Origin: Dyadobacter sp. 3J3
GTDB lineage: Bacteria; Bacteroidota; Bacteroidia; Cytophagales; Spirosomataceae
Assembly: GCF_009801115.1 (NCBI RefSeq)
Contig: NZ_VTOL01000010.1
Location: 1-64,000 of the forward strand
DNA: 64,000 nt
Direction of reading: 5' to 3'
The first letter of the stretch is position 1. The number at the start of each line of letters is the position of its first letter. Below the pieces are notes generated by a model that saw only the letters and a list, made by a program, of their open reading frames with translations, made no database searches and was not told where the DNA came from. Below are positions 34,517 through 43,400 of this stretch, one piece after another. Position numbers and translations under genes: made by a program.

Positions 34517-35374
34517 ATGAACAACGATAAGAGACAGTTCAGAATTGCAATTCTGGATATGAATAACGGCTTTGTAAATGAGGGGATGCGTTGTATTAAA
34601 AAAATCGTCACCGAGTTTGGAGAAAAAGAATCATTGAATCTGAGCTATGAAATTTTTGATGTGCGTCAGAAACTGGAAATACCCGGAATGGATTTTGACG
34701 CCTACATTTCATCAGGCGGACCAGGAAATCCGGCACCTTCCGGCGAAGCCTGGGAGCGTAAATTTTTCCGCTTTCTTGATCAGTTGACTGCATTCAATGC
34801 CAGTCGCCACAACCGTATCAAAAAACATCTTTTCCTGATTTGTCACTCCTTCCAGGTGGCAAGTATTCACTGGCAAATTGGGACGGTTGGTAAAAGAAGA
34901 AAAACTTCCTTTGGAACATTTCCTGTCCATAAAACTTCCTGGGGGAGGAAAGACCCCTTACTAAATCCGCTTAATGACCCTTTCTGGATTGTTGATTCCA
35001 GAGATTTTCAGGTTATTCAGCCAGACCAGCAGGTGATAGATAATATGGGAGCAAAGATAATTTGTCTTGAAAAAATCCGTCCTCACGTAACTTTGGAGCG
35101 TGCGATTATGGCGATACGTTTTTCAAAAGAAATCGTAGGTACTCAATTTCATCCGGAAGCAGATTCGGAAGGAATGCTGAGATATTTTTTACGAGAAGAC
35201 AAGAAAAAAAGTATTATTGAAAATCACGGAGAAGCGAAATATAATGATATGATCGAGCATTTGAACGATCCTGATAAAATCAGAATGACGGAAGCTACCA
35301 TTATTCCAACGTTTTTAAAAATAGCATTTGACAAAATTCAGGAGCCAGAAAGTTTGGCTGTTATTGTCAAATAA
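34517..35374 (+). CDS. Class I glutamine amidotransferase-like protein
   Basis: A 285-aa stand-alone class I glutamine amidotransferase domain, GuaA/C26-like. The catalytic triad is visible: Cys109 in LICHSFQVA, and His212/Glu214 in GTQFHPEADSEGM. An oxyanion-type glycine loop is in SSGGPGNPAP near 66-75. It may provide ammonia to a partner ligase or hydrolyse a gamma-glutamyl amide. It is not a GMP synthase, because the ATP pyrophosphatase domain is absent. Its place between two ligase genes suggests a shared pathway. A 37-nt gap separates it from the next gene. Confidence 0.88.
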   Translation: MNNDKRQFRIAILDMNNGFVNEGMRCIKKIVTEFGEKESLNLSYEIFDVRQKLEIPGMDFDAYISSGGPGNPAPSGEAWERKFFRFLDQLTAFNASRHNRIKKHLFLICHSFQVASIHWQIGTVGKRRKTSFGTFPVHKTSWGRKDPLLNPLNDPFWIVDSRDFQVIQPDQQVIDNMGAKIICLEKIRPHVTLERAIMAIRFSKEIVGTQFHPEADSEGMLRYFLREDKKKSIIENHGEAKYNDMIEHLNDPDKIRMTEATIIPTFLKIAFDKIQEPESLAVIVK

Positions 35375-35411
35375 TGGAGTAATTCAATCAACAAAGTAAA
35401 TTCAGGAAAAT

Positions 35412-36605
35412 ATGCATCAGGAAGCACGGAAACAATTTAACCAGTCATTTTCTGAGGAAAAATACCAGCAGCTTACAAATAAAATTCAAACAGATTATCC
35501 GGATCAACTTGATTTTCGTGTGGCTGAAACGCCCGTTTTCATTCCAAAAGATTTAAAAAATAAATTGATTGAAGCTTGTGACGAAATCATTGAAACAATT
35601 GTTTCTGATGATTTTAAATCAAAAACGGATCGCGCTATTCCTGCTGACCAAAATGTCCCAAATGAAAATGGACATACCTCGTTCATCGCTATCGACTTTG
35701 CTGTTTGTAAAGACGAAAATGGCACATTGGTACCAAAATTAATTGAGCTACAAGGATTTGCTTCACTTTATACTTACCAGGGTTATCTGTCAGAAACATT
35801 CAAAAAATATTTTCCAATCCCGGAGAATTTTCAATATTCTTTCGGCTCTGAAAACTTTGAAAGCTATATCGAAGATTTAAAAAAACTGATGGTTGGTGAA
35901 GAAAATCCAGAGAATGTAATTCTGCTCGAAATATTTCCCGAAAAACAAAAAACAAGAGTTGATTTTGCTTTGACAGAAAAACTATTGGGTGTGAAAGCAG
36001 TTTGTTATACGAAATTGATCAAAGAAGGACGGAATCTTTTCTATGATAAAGACGGACAAAAGATCCAGATTAAAAGGGTTTACAACCGATTGATTTTTGA
36101 TGACCTGAAAAACTATCCAGATCTGGAAACGAGCTACCACTTTACCGATGATGTGGATGTGGATTGGGTCGGTCACCCGAACTGGTTTTTCAGAATCAGC
36201 AAATTTACAATGCCTTTTCTAAAAGGCGAGTATATCCCGGAAACCCGGTTTCTGGCTGACTATGAAAATAATTTCCCTGCTGATCTTGAAAATTATGTCT
36301 TGAAACCGCTCTTTTCTTTTGCAGGAACCGGGGTTAAGCTTCATGTAAATAAGGAAATGTTAAATGAGATCAATGATCCTGAAAATTACATTTTGCAAAG
36401 AAAAGTTGTTTACGAACCCGTTGTACAGGCACCCGACGGACTTGTGAAATGTGAGGTAAGAATGATGTACGGCTGGCCGGATAATGAAGCCAAACCACAA
36501 TTGTTAACGAGCCTTAGCCGACTAAGTCGTGGAGAAATGATTGGCGTCCGGTTCAACAAAGATTTCACCTGGGTGGGCGGGACAGCTTGTTTTTTTGAAA
36601 AATAA
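35412..36605 (+). CDS. Divergent ATP-grasp-like protein of unknown function
   Basis: A 397-aa cytoplasmic protein. Features resemble the ATP-grasp region of glutathionylspermidine-synthase-like or circularly permuted ligases: KLIELQGFASLYTYQGYL near 116-133 (acidic residue in an IELQ context), KIQIKRVYNRLIFDDL near 217-232, and YVLKPLFSFAGTGVKLHV near 297-314, where Lys and Gly would bind ATP. The C-terminus has KCEVRMMYGW and ends GGTACFFEK. The fold assignment rests on these local similarities and is moderate only. It follows the amidotransferase gene by 37 nt, and an aminotransferase gene comes next. Confidence 0.62.
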   Translation: MHQEARKQFNQSFSEEKYQQLTNKIQTDYPDQLDFRVAETPVFIPKDLKNKLIEACDEIIETIVSDDFKSKTDRAIPADQNVPNENGHTSFIAIDFAVCKDENGTLVPKLIELQGFASLYTYQGYLSETFKKYFPIPENFQYSFGSENFESYIEDLKKLMVGEENPENVILLEIFPEKQKTRVDFALTEKLLGVKAVCYTKLIKEGRNLFYDKDGQKIQIKRVYNRLIFDDLKNYPDLETSYHFTDDVDVDWVGHPNWFFRISKFTMPFLKGEYIPETRFLADYENNFPADLENYVLKPLFSFAGTGVKLHVNKEMLNEINDPENYILQRKVVYEPVVQAPDGLVKCEVRMMYGWPDNEAKPQLLTSLSRLSRGEMIGVRFNKDFTWVGGTACFFEK

Positions 36606-36686
36606 GTAATCTTATTTTTCAAAAAATATAATAAGCTAAGTATTTAAAATTAATACAGATAATAAAAAAAGTATAATAAGTATTAA

Positions 36687-37898
36687 ATGCACATTTCACA
36701 TCGTCAACATTTTTTTGATCATATTGCCCAAACATCCGACTTTCCGCTTGCCCTCGAAATTGAAAAAGCAGATGGCGTGTATATGTATGGAACAGATGGA
36801 AAACGTTATTTAGACCTTATTTCGGGTATTGGAGTAAGTAATGTTGGCCACAGACATCCGGAAGTTTTATCTGCTTTGCACGAGCAGCTGGACAAGCATA
36901 TGCATTTGCTGGTTTACGGTGAGTTTGTACAAAGCACACAAGTTCAGCTTGCAAAAGCATTGACAGACACTTTAAATATTGAATCAGAAAACCCCTCTCC
37001 TTTTGGCAAAATAGATAATGTATATTTTACCAATTCCGGAACAGAAGCGGTGGAAGGTGCGATGAAACTCGCAAAGCGTTATACCGGACGGGTTGAATTT
37101 ATTTCATGCTACAACGCATATCACGGTTCTACCCAGGGGGCATTAAGCCTTTCGGGAGCAGAATCTTTCAAACGGAATTTCCGTCCCTTATTACCCGGAA
37201 TCAGAAATATTGAACATGGTGTTATTGAGGATTTGCAATTTATCACAACCAAAACGGCTGCGGTTATAATTGAAATAATCGGAGGAGAATCCGGCGTTCG
37301 TGTACCGTCTTTGGAGTATATCAAAGCGCTACGCAAAAGATGTACGGATACTGGTGCTTTGCTAATTCTTGACGAAGTGCAAACAGGTTTTGGGCGCACA
37401 GGTTCTTTCTGGGCATTTGAGCAATATAACATTTATCCTGATGTACTTTTAAGTGCAAAAGGTATGGGAGGCGGAATGCCTATCGGTGCTTTTATGGCTT
37501 CTCAAGAAATTATGAGCGTTTTTAAAAATAATCCGGTTCTGGGACATATTACAACTTTTGGCGGGCATCCGGTAAGTTCTGCCGCATCTCTTGCAGCGCT
37601 TCAGGTAACTTTAAAAGAAAATCTTGCTGAAAAATCTAAAGCAAAAGGAGAGCTTTTCAAATCCTTGCTAATTCATCCAAAAATTAAAGAAGTCAGAGGA
37701 AGAGGCTTAATGCTGGCGGCTGAAATGGATTCCTTTGAAATTTTAAAGAAAACCATTGACGCTTGTATCTCAAAAGGCGTAATTACCGACTGGTTTCTTT
37801 TTTGTGATAATTCCATGCGCCTTGCGCCTCCGCTGATTATCACAGAAGAGCAAATCCGAGAAGGATGCGCAGTGATAATAGAGGTATTGGAAGAATAA
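36687..37898 (+). CDS. Class III aminotransferase (PLP-dependent)
   Basis: A 403-aa fold-type I PLP aminotransferase of class III (acetylornithine, ornithine, GABA and related). Key parts: NVYFTNSGTEAVEGAMKLAKRYTGR (about 111-135), LILDEVQTGFGRTG with the PLP-binding Asp near 229, and the Schiff-base Lys near 258 in SAKGMGGGMP. The length and ISGIGVSNVGHRHP opening fit the acetylornithine-aminotransferase group, but no arginine genes are adjacent, so I give no symbol. Lying just after the ligase genes on the same strand, with an 81-bp AT-rich gap, it may supply an amino substrate for them. Confidence 0.88.
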   Translation: MHISHRQHFFDHIAQTSDFPLALEIEKADGVYMYGTDGKRYLDLISGIGVSNVGHRHPEVLSALHEQLDKHMHLLVYGEFVQSTQVQLAKALTDTLNIESENPSPFGKIDNVYFTNSGTEAVEGAMKLAKRYTGRVEFISCYNAYHGSTQGALSLSGAESFKRNFRPLLPGIRNIEHGVIEDLQFITTKTAAVIIEIIGGESGVRVPSLEYIKALRKRCTDTGALLILDEVQTGFGRTGSFWAFEQYNIYPDVLLSAKGMGGGMPIGAFMASQEIMSVFKNNPVLGHITTFGGHPVSSAASLAALQVTLKENLAEKSKAKGELFKSLLIHPKIKEVRGRGLMLAAEMDSFEILKKTIDACISKGVITDWFLFCDNSMRLAPPLIITEEQIREGCAVIIEVLEE

Positions 37899-37953
37899 AT
37901 TAGACATTACCAACCAAATTTATTTTACTGATTAATAAACTTTAAATTAGATC

Positions 37954-38829
37954 ATGGCTAAGATAGAAAACGATATTCTTAGAATTGGCGTCAATGAACT
38001 TGGTGCAGAGCTTTGTGAAATCCATTCCAAAATTTCAGGAAAGGAATATATGTGGGATGCAAATCCGGACATTTGGAGCAGTTATGCACCCGTACTTTTT
38101 CCGGTTATTGGCGCCATTAAAGATGGTTATGTTTTGATTAAGGGACAGCAATATAAAGTACCCAGACACGGTTTTGTTAGAAATAACCCAAACGTCAAAC
38201 TCGTTGAGCAAACTGAAAACAGCCTTACCTATGGTTTAAAATACAGCGAAAAAACATTGCTTATCTATCCATACGAATTTGAGTTTCTGATCACTTTTTC
38301 GCTTGACGGCAATAGGGTTACCGTAAGTCACAAGATCATAAATCATGGAGACGATACTATGCTTTTTTCTCTCGGCGGACATCCTGCTTTTAAATGTCCA
38401 GTCAATGAAGGTGAAGAATATGAAGATTATTACCTTGAATTTGAGAAAACGGAAAATGCAGCAACCTGGCTTTTGGAAAAGGACGGTCTGGTTGGAAAAA
38501 CTACAAAACCGGTCATTGAGAATTCAAATATCCTGCCGTTAAAATCAGATATGTTTGATAACGACGCGCTGATATTCAAGGATCTGAATTCGACAAGCGT
38601 AAGTTTAAAAAGCAGGAAATCACCGCAATCCGTCCATGTGGATTATACAGGATTCCCTTATCTGGGAATTTGGGCAAAACCAAATGCAAAGTTTGTTTGT
38701 ATTGAGCCCTGGCTCGGAATCGCCGATAATGCTGCCAGTGACCACAATTTTGAAACCAAGGAAGGCATACTCAATCTGGCTGCCAAAGGAACTTTTAATG
38801 CATCATATTCCATCGAAATTCAAGAATAA
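37954..38829 (+). CDS. Aldose 1-epimerase family protein (LacX-like)
   Basis: A 291-aa cytoplasmic protein of the galactose-mutarotase superfamily, the LacX/YeaD-like branch, predicted to interconvert sugar anomers. The opening NDILRIGVNELGAELCEI, PVLFPVIGAIKDGYV (about 48-62), PRHGFVRNN with a conserved His (about 71-79), FSLGGHPAFKCP with the second conserved His (about 138-149) and IEPWLGIADN near the end fit this branch. It lies 55 nt after the aminotransferase, and the next gene starts 3 nt after its stop. Confidence 0.86.
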   Translation: MAKIENDILRIGVNELGAELCEIHSKISGKEYMWDANPDIWSSYAPVLFPVIGAIKDGYVLIKGQQYKVPRHGFVRNNPNVKLVEQTENSLTYGLKYSEKTLLIYPYEFEFLITFSLDGNRVTVSHKIINHGDDTMLFSLGGHPAFKCPVNEGEEYEDYYLEFEKTENAATWLLEKDGLVGKTTKPVIENSNILPLKSDMFDNDALIFKDLNSTSVSLKSRKSPQSVHVDYTGFPYLGIWAKPNAKFVCIEPWLGIADNAASDHNFETKEGILNLAAKGTFNASYSIEIQE

Positions 38830-38832
38830 TCT

Positions 38833-39723
38833 ATGAAACAAGTATGCTTTACTATCGCTTTATTTTGTTTGTCAATTTTCTCTGTTTTCGGGCAGTCGAA
38901 ATTAAAAATGGAAGATTTAAAGCAGAAAATTTCAGAAGAATTAGCAAAACATAAAGGATCTTATGCTATTGCTTTTAAGGATCTTAAAACTGGCGAAGAG
39001 TTTGGAATCAACGAGCACGAAACTTTTCATGCGGCAAGTACAATGAAAATGCCAGTCATGATCGAAGTTTTCAAGCAGGCTTCCCAGGGCAAGTTTAAAC
39101 TAACGGATTCGATTACGATCAAAAATGAATTCAAAAGTATTGTGGATGGAAGTTTGTACAGTCAGGATTCCATTCAGGATAGTGATCATATTCTTTACAG
39201 GCATATCGGAGAGAAACGAGCCATCAAAGATCTGGTTTACGAGATGATTATCGTCAGCAGCAATTTTGCTACGAATATGGTAATTGATCTTGTTGGTGCT
39301 AAAAATGTAACGCAAACCATGCGTGATCTTGGTGCCAAAGATATTTTGATTCTTCGTGGCGTTGAAGATGCAAAAGCTTTTCAGAAAGGATTGAATAACA
39401 CGACGAATGCTTACGATTTGCGATTACTTTTTGAAAAAATGGCCCTTGGCAAGATTGTAAATCAGAAAGCTTGCGACGCCATGATCAAGATTTTACTGGA
39501 TCAAAAATTCAATGACGTTATACCCGGAAATCTTCCAAAAGATGTGAAAGTAGCTCACAAAACAGGTGGGCTTCCAAATATCCAACACGATAGCGGAATT
39601 GTTTTCCTTCCGGACGGGAGAAAATATATACTGGTAATTTTGTCCAGAGACTGGGAAAGTGAAGCGGCTAACAGGAAAATGCTGGCAGGAATTTCCGAGA
39701 TGATTTATTTGAATTTGAAATAA
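38833..39723 (+). CDS. Class A beta-lactamase-like serine hydrolase
   Basis: Exported 296-aa serine hydrolase of the penicillin-binding/class A beta-lactamase fold. A signal peptide (FTIALFCLSIFSVFGQ) ends near residue 21. The three active-site motifs are present: S69-x-x-K72 (STMK), S142-x-N144 (SSN) and K243-T-G (KTGG). An omega-loop glutamate may lie in RGVEDAKAF. Whether it hydrolyses beta-lactams is unclear, because many Bacteroidetes homologues are annotated only as serine hydrolases. It is coupled to the epimerase gene by a 3-nt gap, which is unusual for a resistance gene. Confidence 0.83.
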   Translation: MKQVCFTIALFCLSIFSVFGQSKLKMEDLKQKISEELAKHKGSYAIAFKDLKTGEEFGINEHETFHAASTMKMPVMIEVFKQASQGKFKLTDSITIKNEFKSIVDGSLYSQDSIQDSDHILYRHIGEKRAIKDLVYEMIIVSSNFATNMVIDLVGAKNVTQTMRDLGAKDILILRGVEDAKAFQKGLNNTTNAYDLRLLFEKMALGKIVNQKACDAMIKILLDQKFNDVIPGNLPKDVKVAHKTGGLPNIQHDSGIVFLPDGRKYILVILSRDWESEAANRKMLAGISEMIYLNLK

Positions 39724-39928
39724 GTGCTTCCGCTATGGCAGCAGAGCCTCCCGCTTATAGAAGAGAGAGGTTAAGTATAAACATTGGCTCCATAGAGGCC
39801 TCCTTCTGCTGAGATAATAGGAGGAGACTGCGATGCAGTTAATTTGGTTAATCGAGACCTATTTCTTTAAACATCTAATCCCTAAGAAATGTGGATCAGG
39901 TACACTCAAAATAATTTATATGTTCAAT
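39724..39928. other. Unusual structured intergenic segment
   Basis: Between the serine hydrolase and thioredoxin genes is a segment richer in G+C and purines than other gaps. CTATGG (39733-39738) can pair with CCATAG (39790-39795), and CAGCAGA (39739-39745) with TCTGCTG (39805-39811). Several CCTCC/GGAGG blocks add alternatives. No tRNA, ORF or known riboswitch was recognised. Confidence 0.4.
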
Positions 39929-39956
39929 AAAAAAGGCCCCTGATGGAGCCTTTTTT
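39929..39956 (-). terminator. Terminator of thioredoxin gene
   Basis: AAAAAAGGC at 39929-39937 pairs with GCCTTTTTT near 39948-39956, with CC/GG inner pairs and one mismatch. On the minus strand a T-run follows. It lies about 25 nt after the trxA stop. Confidence 0.68.
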
Positions 39957-39980
39957 ATATAAATCCTGAAACTGTTAATA

Positions 39981-40313
39981 TTAAACAGTTGCTGTAATTT
40001 GAGCATTTAATTTATCTTCCAAAGTAGTTTTAGGTACTACACCTACAACTTTATCTACCAACTGACCATTTTTGAAGATCATTAAAGTAGGGATGCTGCG
40101 GATACCGAATTTAGCAGGAATTGCAGAATTCATATCTACATCCATTTTACCAATAACAGCTTTTCCTTCATATTCGCCTGCCAATTGCTCAACAACCGGT
40201 CCGATCATTTTACAAGGACCACACCACTCTGCCCAGAAATCAACAAGTACAGGCTGATCGCCCTGAATAAGTTCTTCAAAAGTGCTATCGGTAATTTCAA
40301 GTGCTTTTCCCAT
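39981..40313 (-). CDS. trxA: Thioredoxin
   Basis: A 110-aa cytoplasmic thioredoxin. The redox-active motif WCGPC has cysteines at 31 and 34 within FWAEWCGPCKM. The cis-proline block IPTLMIFKNGQ is near residues 74-84 and the buried Asp is in VLVDFWA. The length and lack of a signal peptide fit a canonical general disulfide reductase. It lies 89 nt downstream of dnaE on the same strand. Confidence 0.97.
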   Translation of the reverse strand: MGKALEITDSTFEELIQGDQPVLVDFWAEWCGPCKMIGPVVEQLAGEYEGKAVIGKMDVDMNSAIPAKFGIRSIPTLMIFKNGQLVDKVVGVVPKTTLEDKLNAQITATV

Positions 40314-40402
40314 GTCAATAAGTGTCTATTTTTTGTTATTAATTAGTTGACATAATAATGAAATTAGTGGTATAAAAGTTCCGGAATTCTTGAATTTCCG
40401 TT

Positions 40403-43400
40403 CTAATTAAGAAAAAATTTGACACCCAAAGAACCTTCAAGCGTTTTGAATAATTCGTTGGTTGGAGACACGCGATAACCACGCGAAACCATCTCAACTT
40501 CCAGTTGAGAATCAGGGTCTTTAACTGTGACATTCACAGGACATGGCCCTTGATTATTATTGAATGTTTCGTTTAACAACATGATAAACTGAGCATCAAT
40601 CTGATCTAGGGTTAAATTAACTCTTATCTTTTTACACATCTTATCACGGATTTCAGTTAGCAATTGTATTGAAGAAATTTTAAACTCAAACTGATCTTCC
40701 TGTTTCCAGCGATTTTGTATTTTTCCTTTGATATACAGAAAGCGCCCAACTTCCAGATAGTTTTTAAACTTAACGCAATCTTCTCCGCCAAGGAGCATTT
40801 CAATCGACCCTCTGTAATCTTCCAGTTTAAAGATCATAAACGGATTTCCATTTTTAGACATCCGCTCAATTACACTTGTCACAATTCCACCTACACTAAT
40901 ATCTTTCCCGAAATTTCTTGGCGAACGTTCTCCCTCATGAATGGTGAGCAATTCATCCAGCGTACCGTTACAGAAATTATCAAGTTCAAGCCGGAAAGTA
41001 TCCAGTGGATGTCCTGAAATATAAAAACCAACCACCTCCTGCTCATAACGTAATTTTGCAAGATCATCCCAGGGCTGCACATCAGCAGGTTTTGGCTTCA
41101 CCATCAATGCTTCATTTCCACCAAATGCTCCAAATAAGGACGCCTGCGCAGAAGATTTTTCAGCATGATAATTATTGGCATATCGAATAAGACGCTCAAT
41201 AAAAGTACCTACATCACCACCTGGTTCAGAGGTGAAATATTGTGCACGGTGATATTCTTCAAAACAGTCAAACCCGCCCGCGTAAGCCAGACTTTCAAGC
41301 GTTTTCTTATTAACAGTCCGGAGATTGACCCTTGTTATAAAATCAAAAATATCTTTAAACTCTCCATTCGCGTCTCTTTCTTCTATTATCGATTCAACAG
41401 CCGCATCACCACTTCCTTTAACTCCTGCAAGTCCAAATCTTATTTCTCCTCTGCTTGTTGCATTAAACTGGCGGTCCGATTCATTAATATCCGGGCCCAA
41501 AACTGTAATTCCCTGACTCTTACACTCTTCCATGAAGAATGTAATTTTTTCAATATTACCTAGCGAGCTTGTCAAAACCGCTGACATATATTCCGCTGTA
41601 TAATGTGCTTTTAAGTATGCTGTTTGATAAGCAACAAAAGCGTAACAGGTCGAGTGGGATTTGTTAAAGGCATATGATGCAAAAGCTTCCCAGTCGGTCC
41701 AGATCTTTTCAAGTTTCTTCAAGTCCAGACCTTTTTCTTCCCCGCCTTTCATGAAATACCCTTTCATTTTATTCAGGGTTTCAATCTGTTTTTTACCCAT
41801 TGCCTTACGCAAAGTATCCGCTTGGCCTTTGGTAAATCCACCCAGTTTTTGGGACAAAAGCATTACCTGTTCCTGGTAGACCGTAATCCCGTAAGTATCA
41901 GCCAGATACTCTTCCAGTTCAGGTAAATCATAAGTAATTTCCTCATGTCCGTTTTTCCTACGGATAAAATTTGGAATGTAGGCAATTGGCCCCGGACGGT
42001 ATAACGCGTTCATCGCGATAAGGTGTTCAAAACGGTCAGGAATAAGATCCCGCATGTGTTTTTTCATACCATCGGATTCAAACTGGAAAATCGCGTTCGT
42101 CTCTCCTCTTTGGAAAAGCTCAAAAACTTTTGGATCGTCCAGTGGAATATCGTCGATTACGATTGAGATACTGTGATTTCGTTTGATCAGACGAAGTGCT
42201 TCTTTAATAATGGTCAGGTTTCGAAGACCCAAAAAGTCCATTTTAATAACACCCGCATCTTCAATAATTTTACCCTGATACTGGGTAATCAGAAAATTCG
42301 AATCCTTTGAAGTACTAACCGGAATAATCTCTGTCAGATCACTTGGCGCAATGATAATTCCGGCAGCGTGTATACCCGTATTCCGAACTGTACCTTCCAG
42401 CCTCCGTGCTTCCTGCAATACACTTGCCTGCAAGTCATTACCTGCAATAATCGCCCGGAGTTTTTTAACATTATCAAGTTCTTCCGGAGCAATTCCTTCT
42501 TTCTTCGACAAACTTCCCTCTCCTTCCAGCGGTGCAGAAAAAATCCTGGCCAACGTCATGTTATAGGCTGGCTTATCAGGAACCAATTTTACAAGCATGT
42601 TGGCGTCGGATAAATGCAAATCCATTACACGGGCAACATCTTTAATCGCTGATTTGGCAGCCATGGTACCATAGGTTACAATCTGGGCGACCTGGTTATA
42701 ACCATATTTTTTTACAACATAATCGATTACTTTCTGGCGACCTTCATCATCAAAATCCGTATCAATATCAGGAAGTGAGATACGGTCAGGATTTAAGAAA
42801 CGCTCAAAAAGCAGATCGTATTTAATAGGGTCAATATTGGTAATTCCTGTACAATACGCCACTACGGATCCGGCAGCAGACCCACGACCCGGACCAATGA
42901 ATACGCCCATTTTCCGACCGGCATCAATAAAGTCAGCAACGATCAGGAAGTAACCTGGGAAACCCATATTACGGATTGTATTCAGCTCAAAGTTTAATCG
43001 ATCTTCAATTTCAGCTGTAATCGTGCCATATTTGAACTTGGCTCCTTCAAAAGTTATATGCCGCAGGTATTCCCATTGGTTTAGCACATCCGCTGTCAGC
43101 TCTTTATTCCCAACCATTTCAGACAACCGGTGCGTCTTGAATTCTTCGGGAATCGGGAAGTTTGGCAGCAGGATGTCTTTATTAAGATTCAGCGTTTTGA
43201 TCTTATCAACGATCTCATTTGTATTGTCTATCGACTCAGGTAAGTCGTTAAACAACTGCATCATTTCACTTGTTTTTTTGAAATAAAACTGATCATTAAA
43301 AAATGCAAAACGTGAGCCTTTCGGAATACCTTTGTCGTCATCAAAATCCTTTGCAGAAGGCGTACTCTGCTTATCTCCTGTGTTGATACAAAGCAAAATA

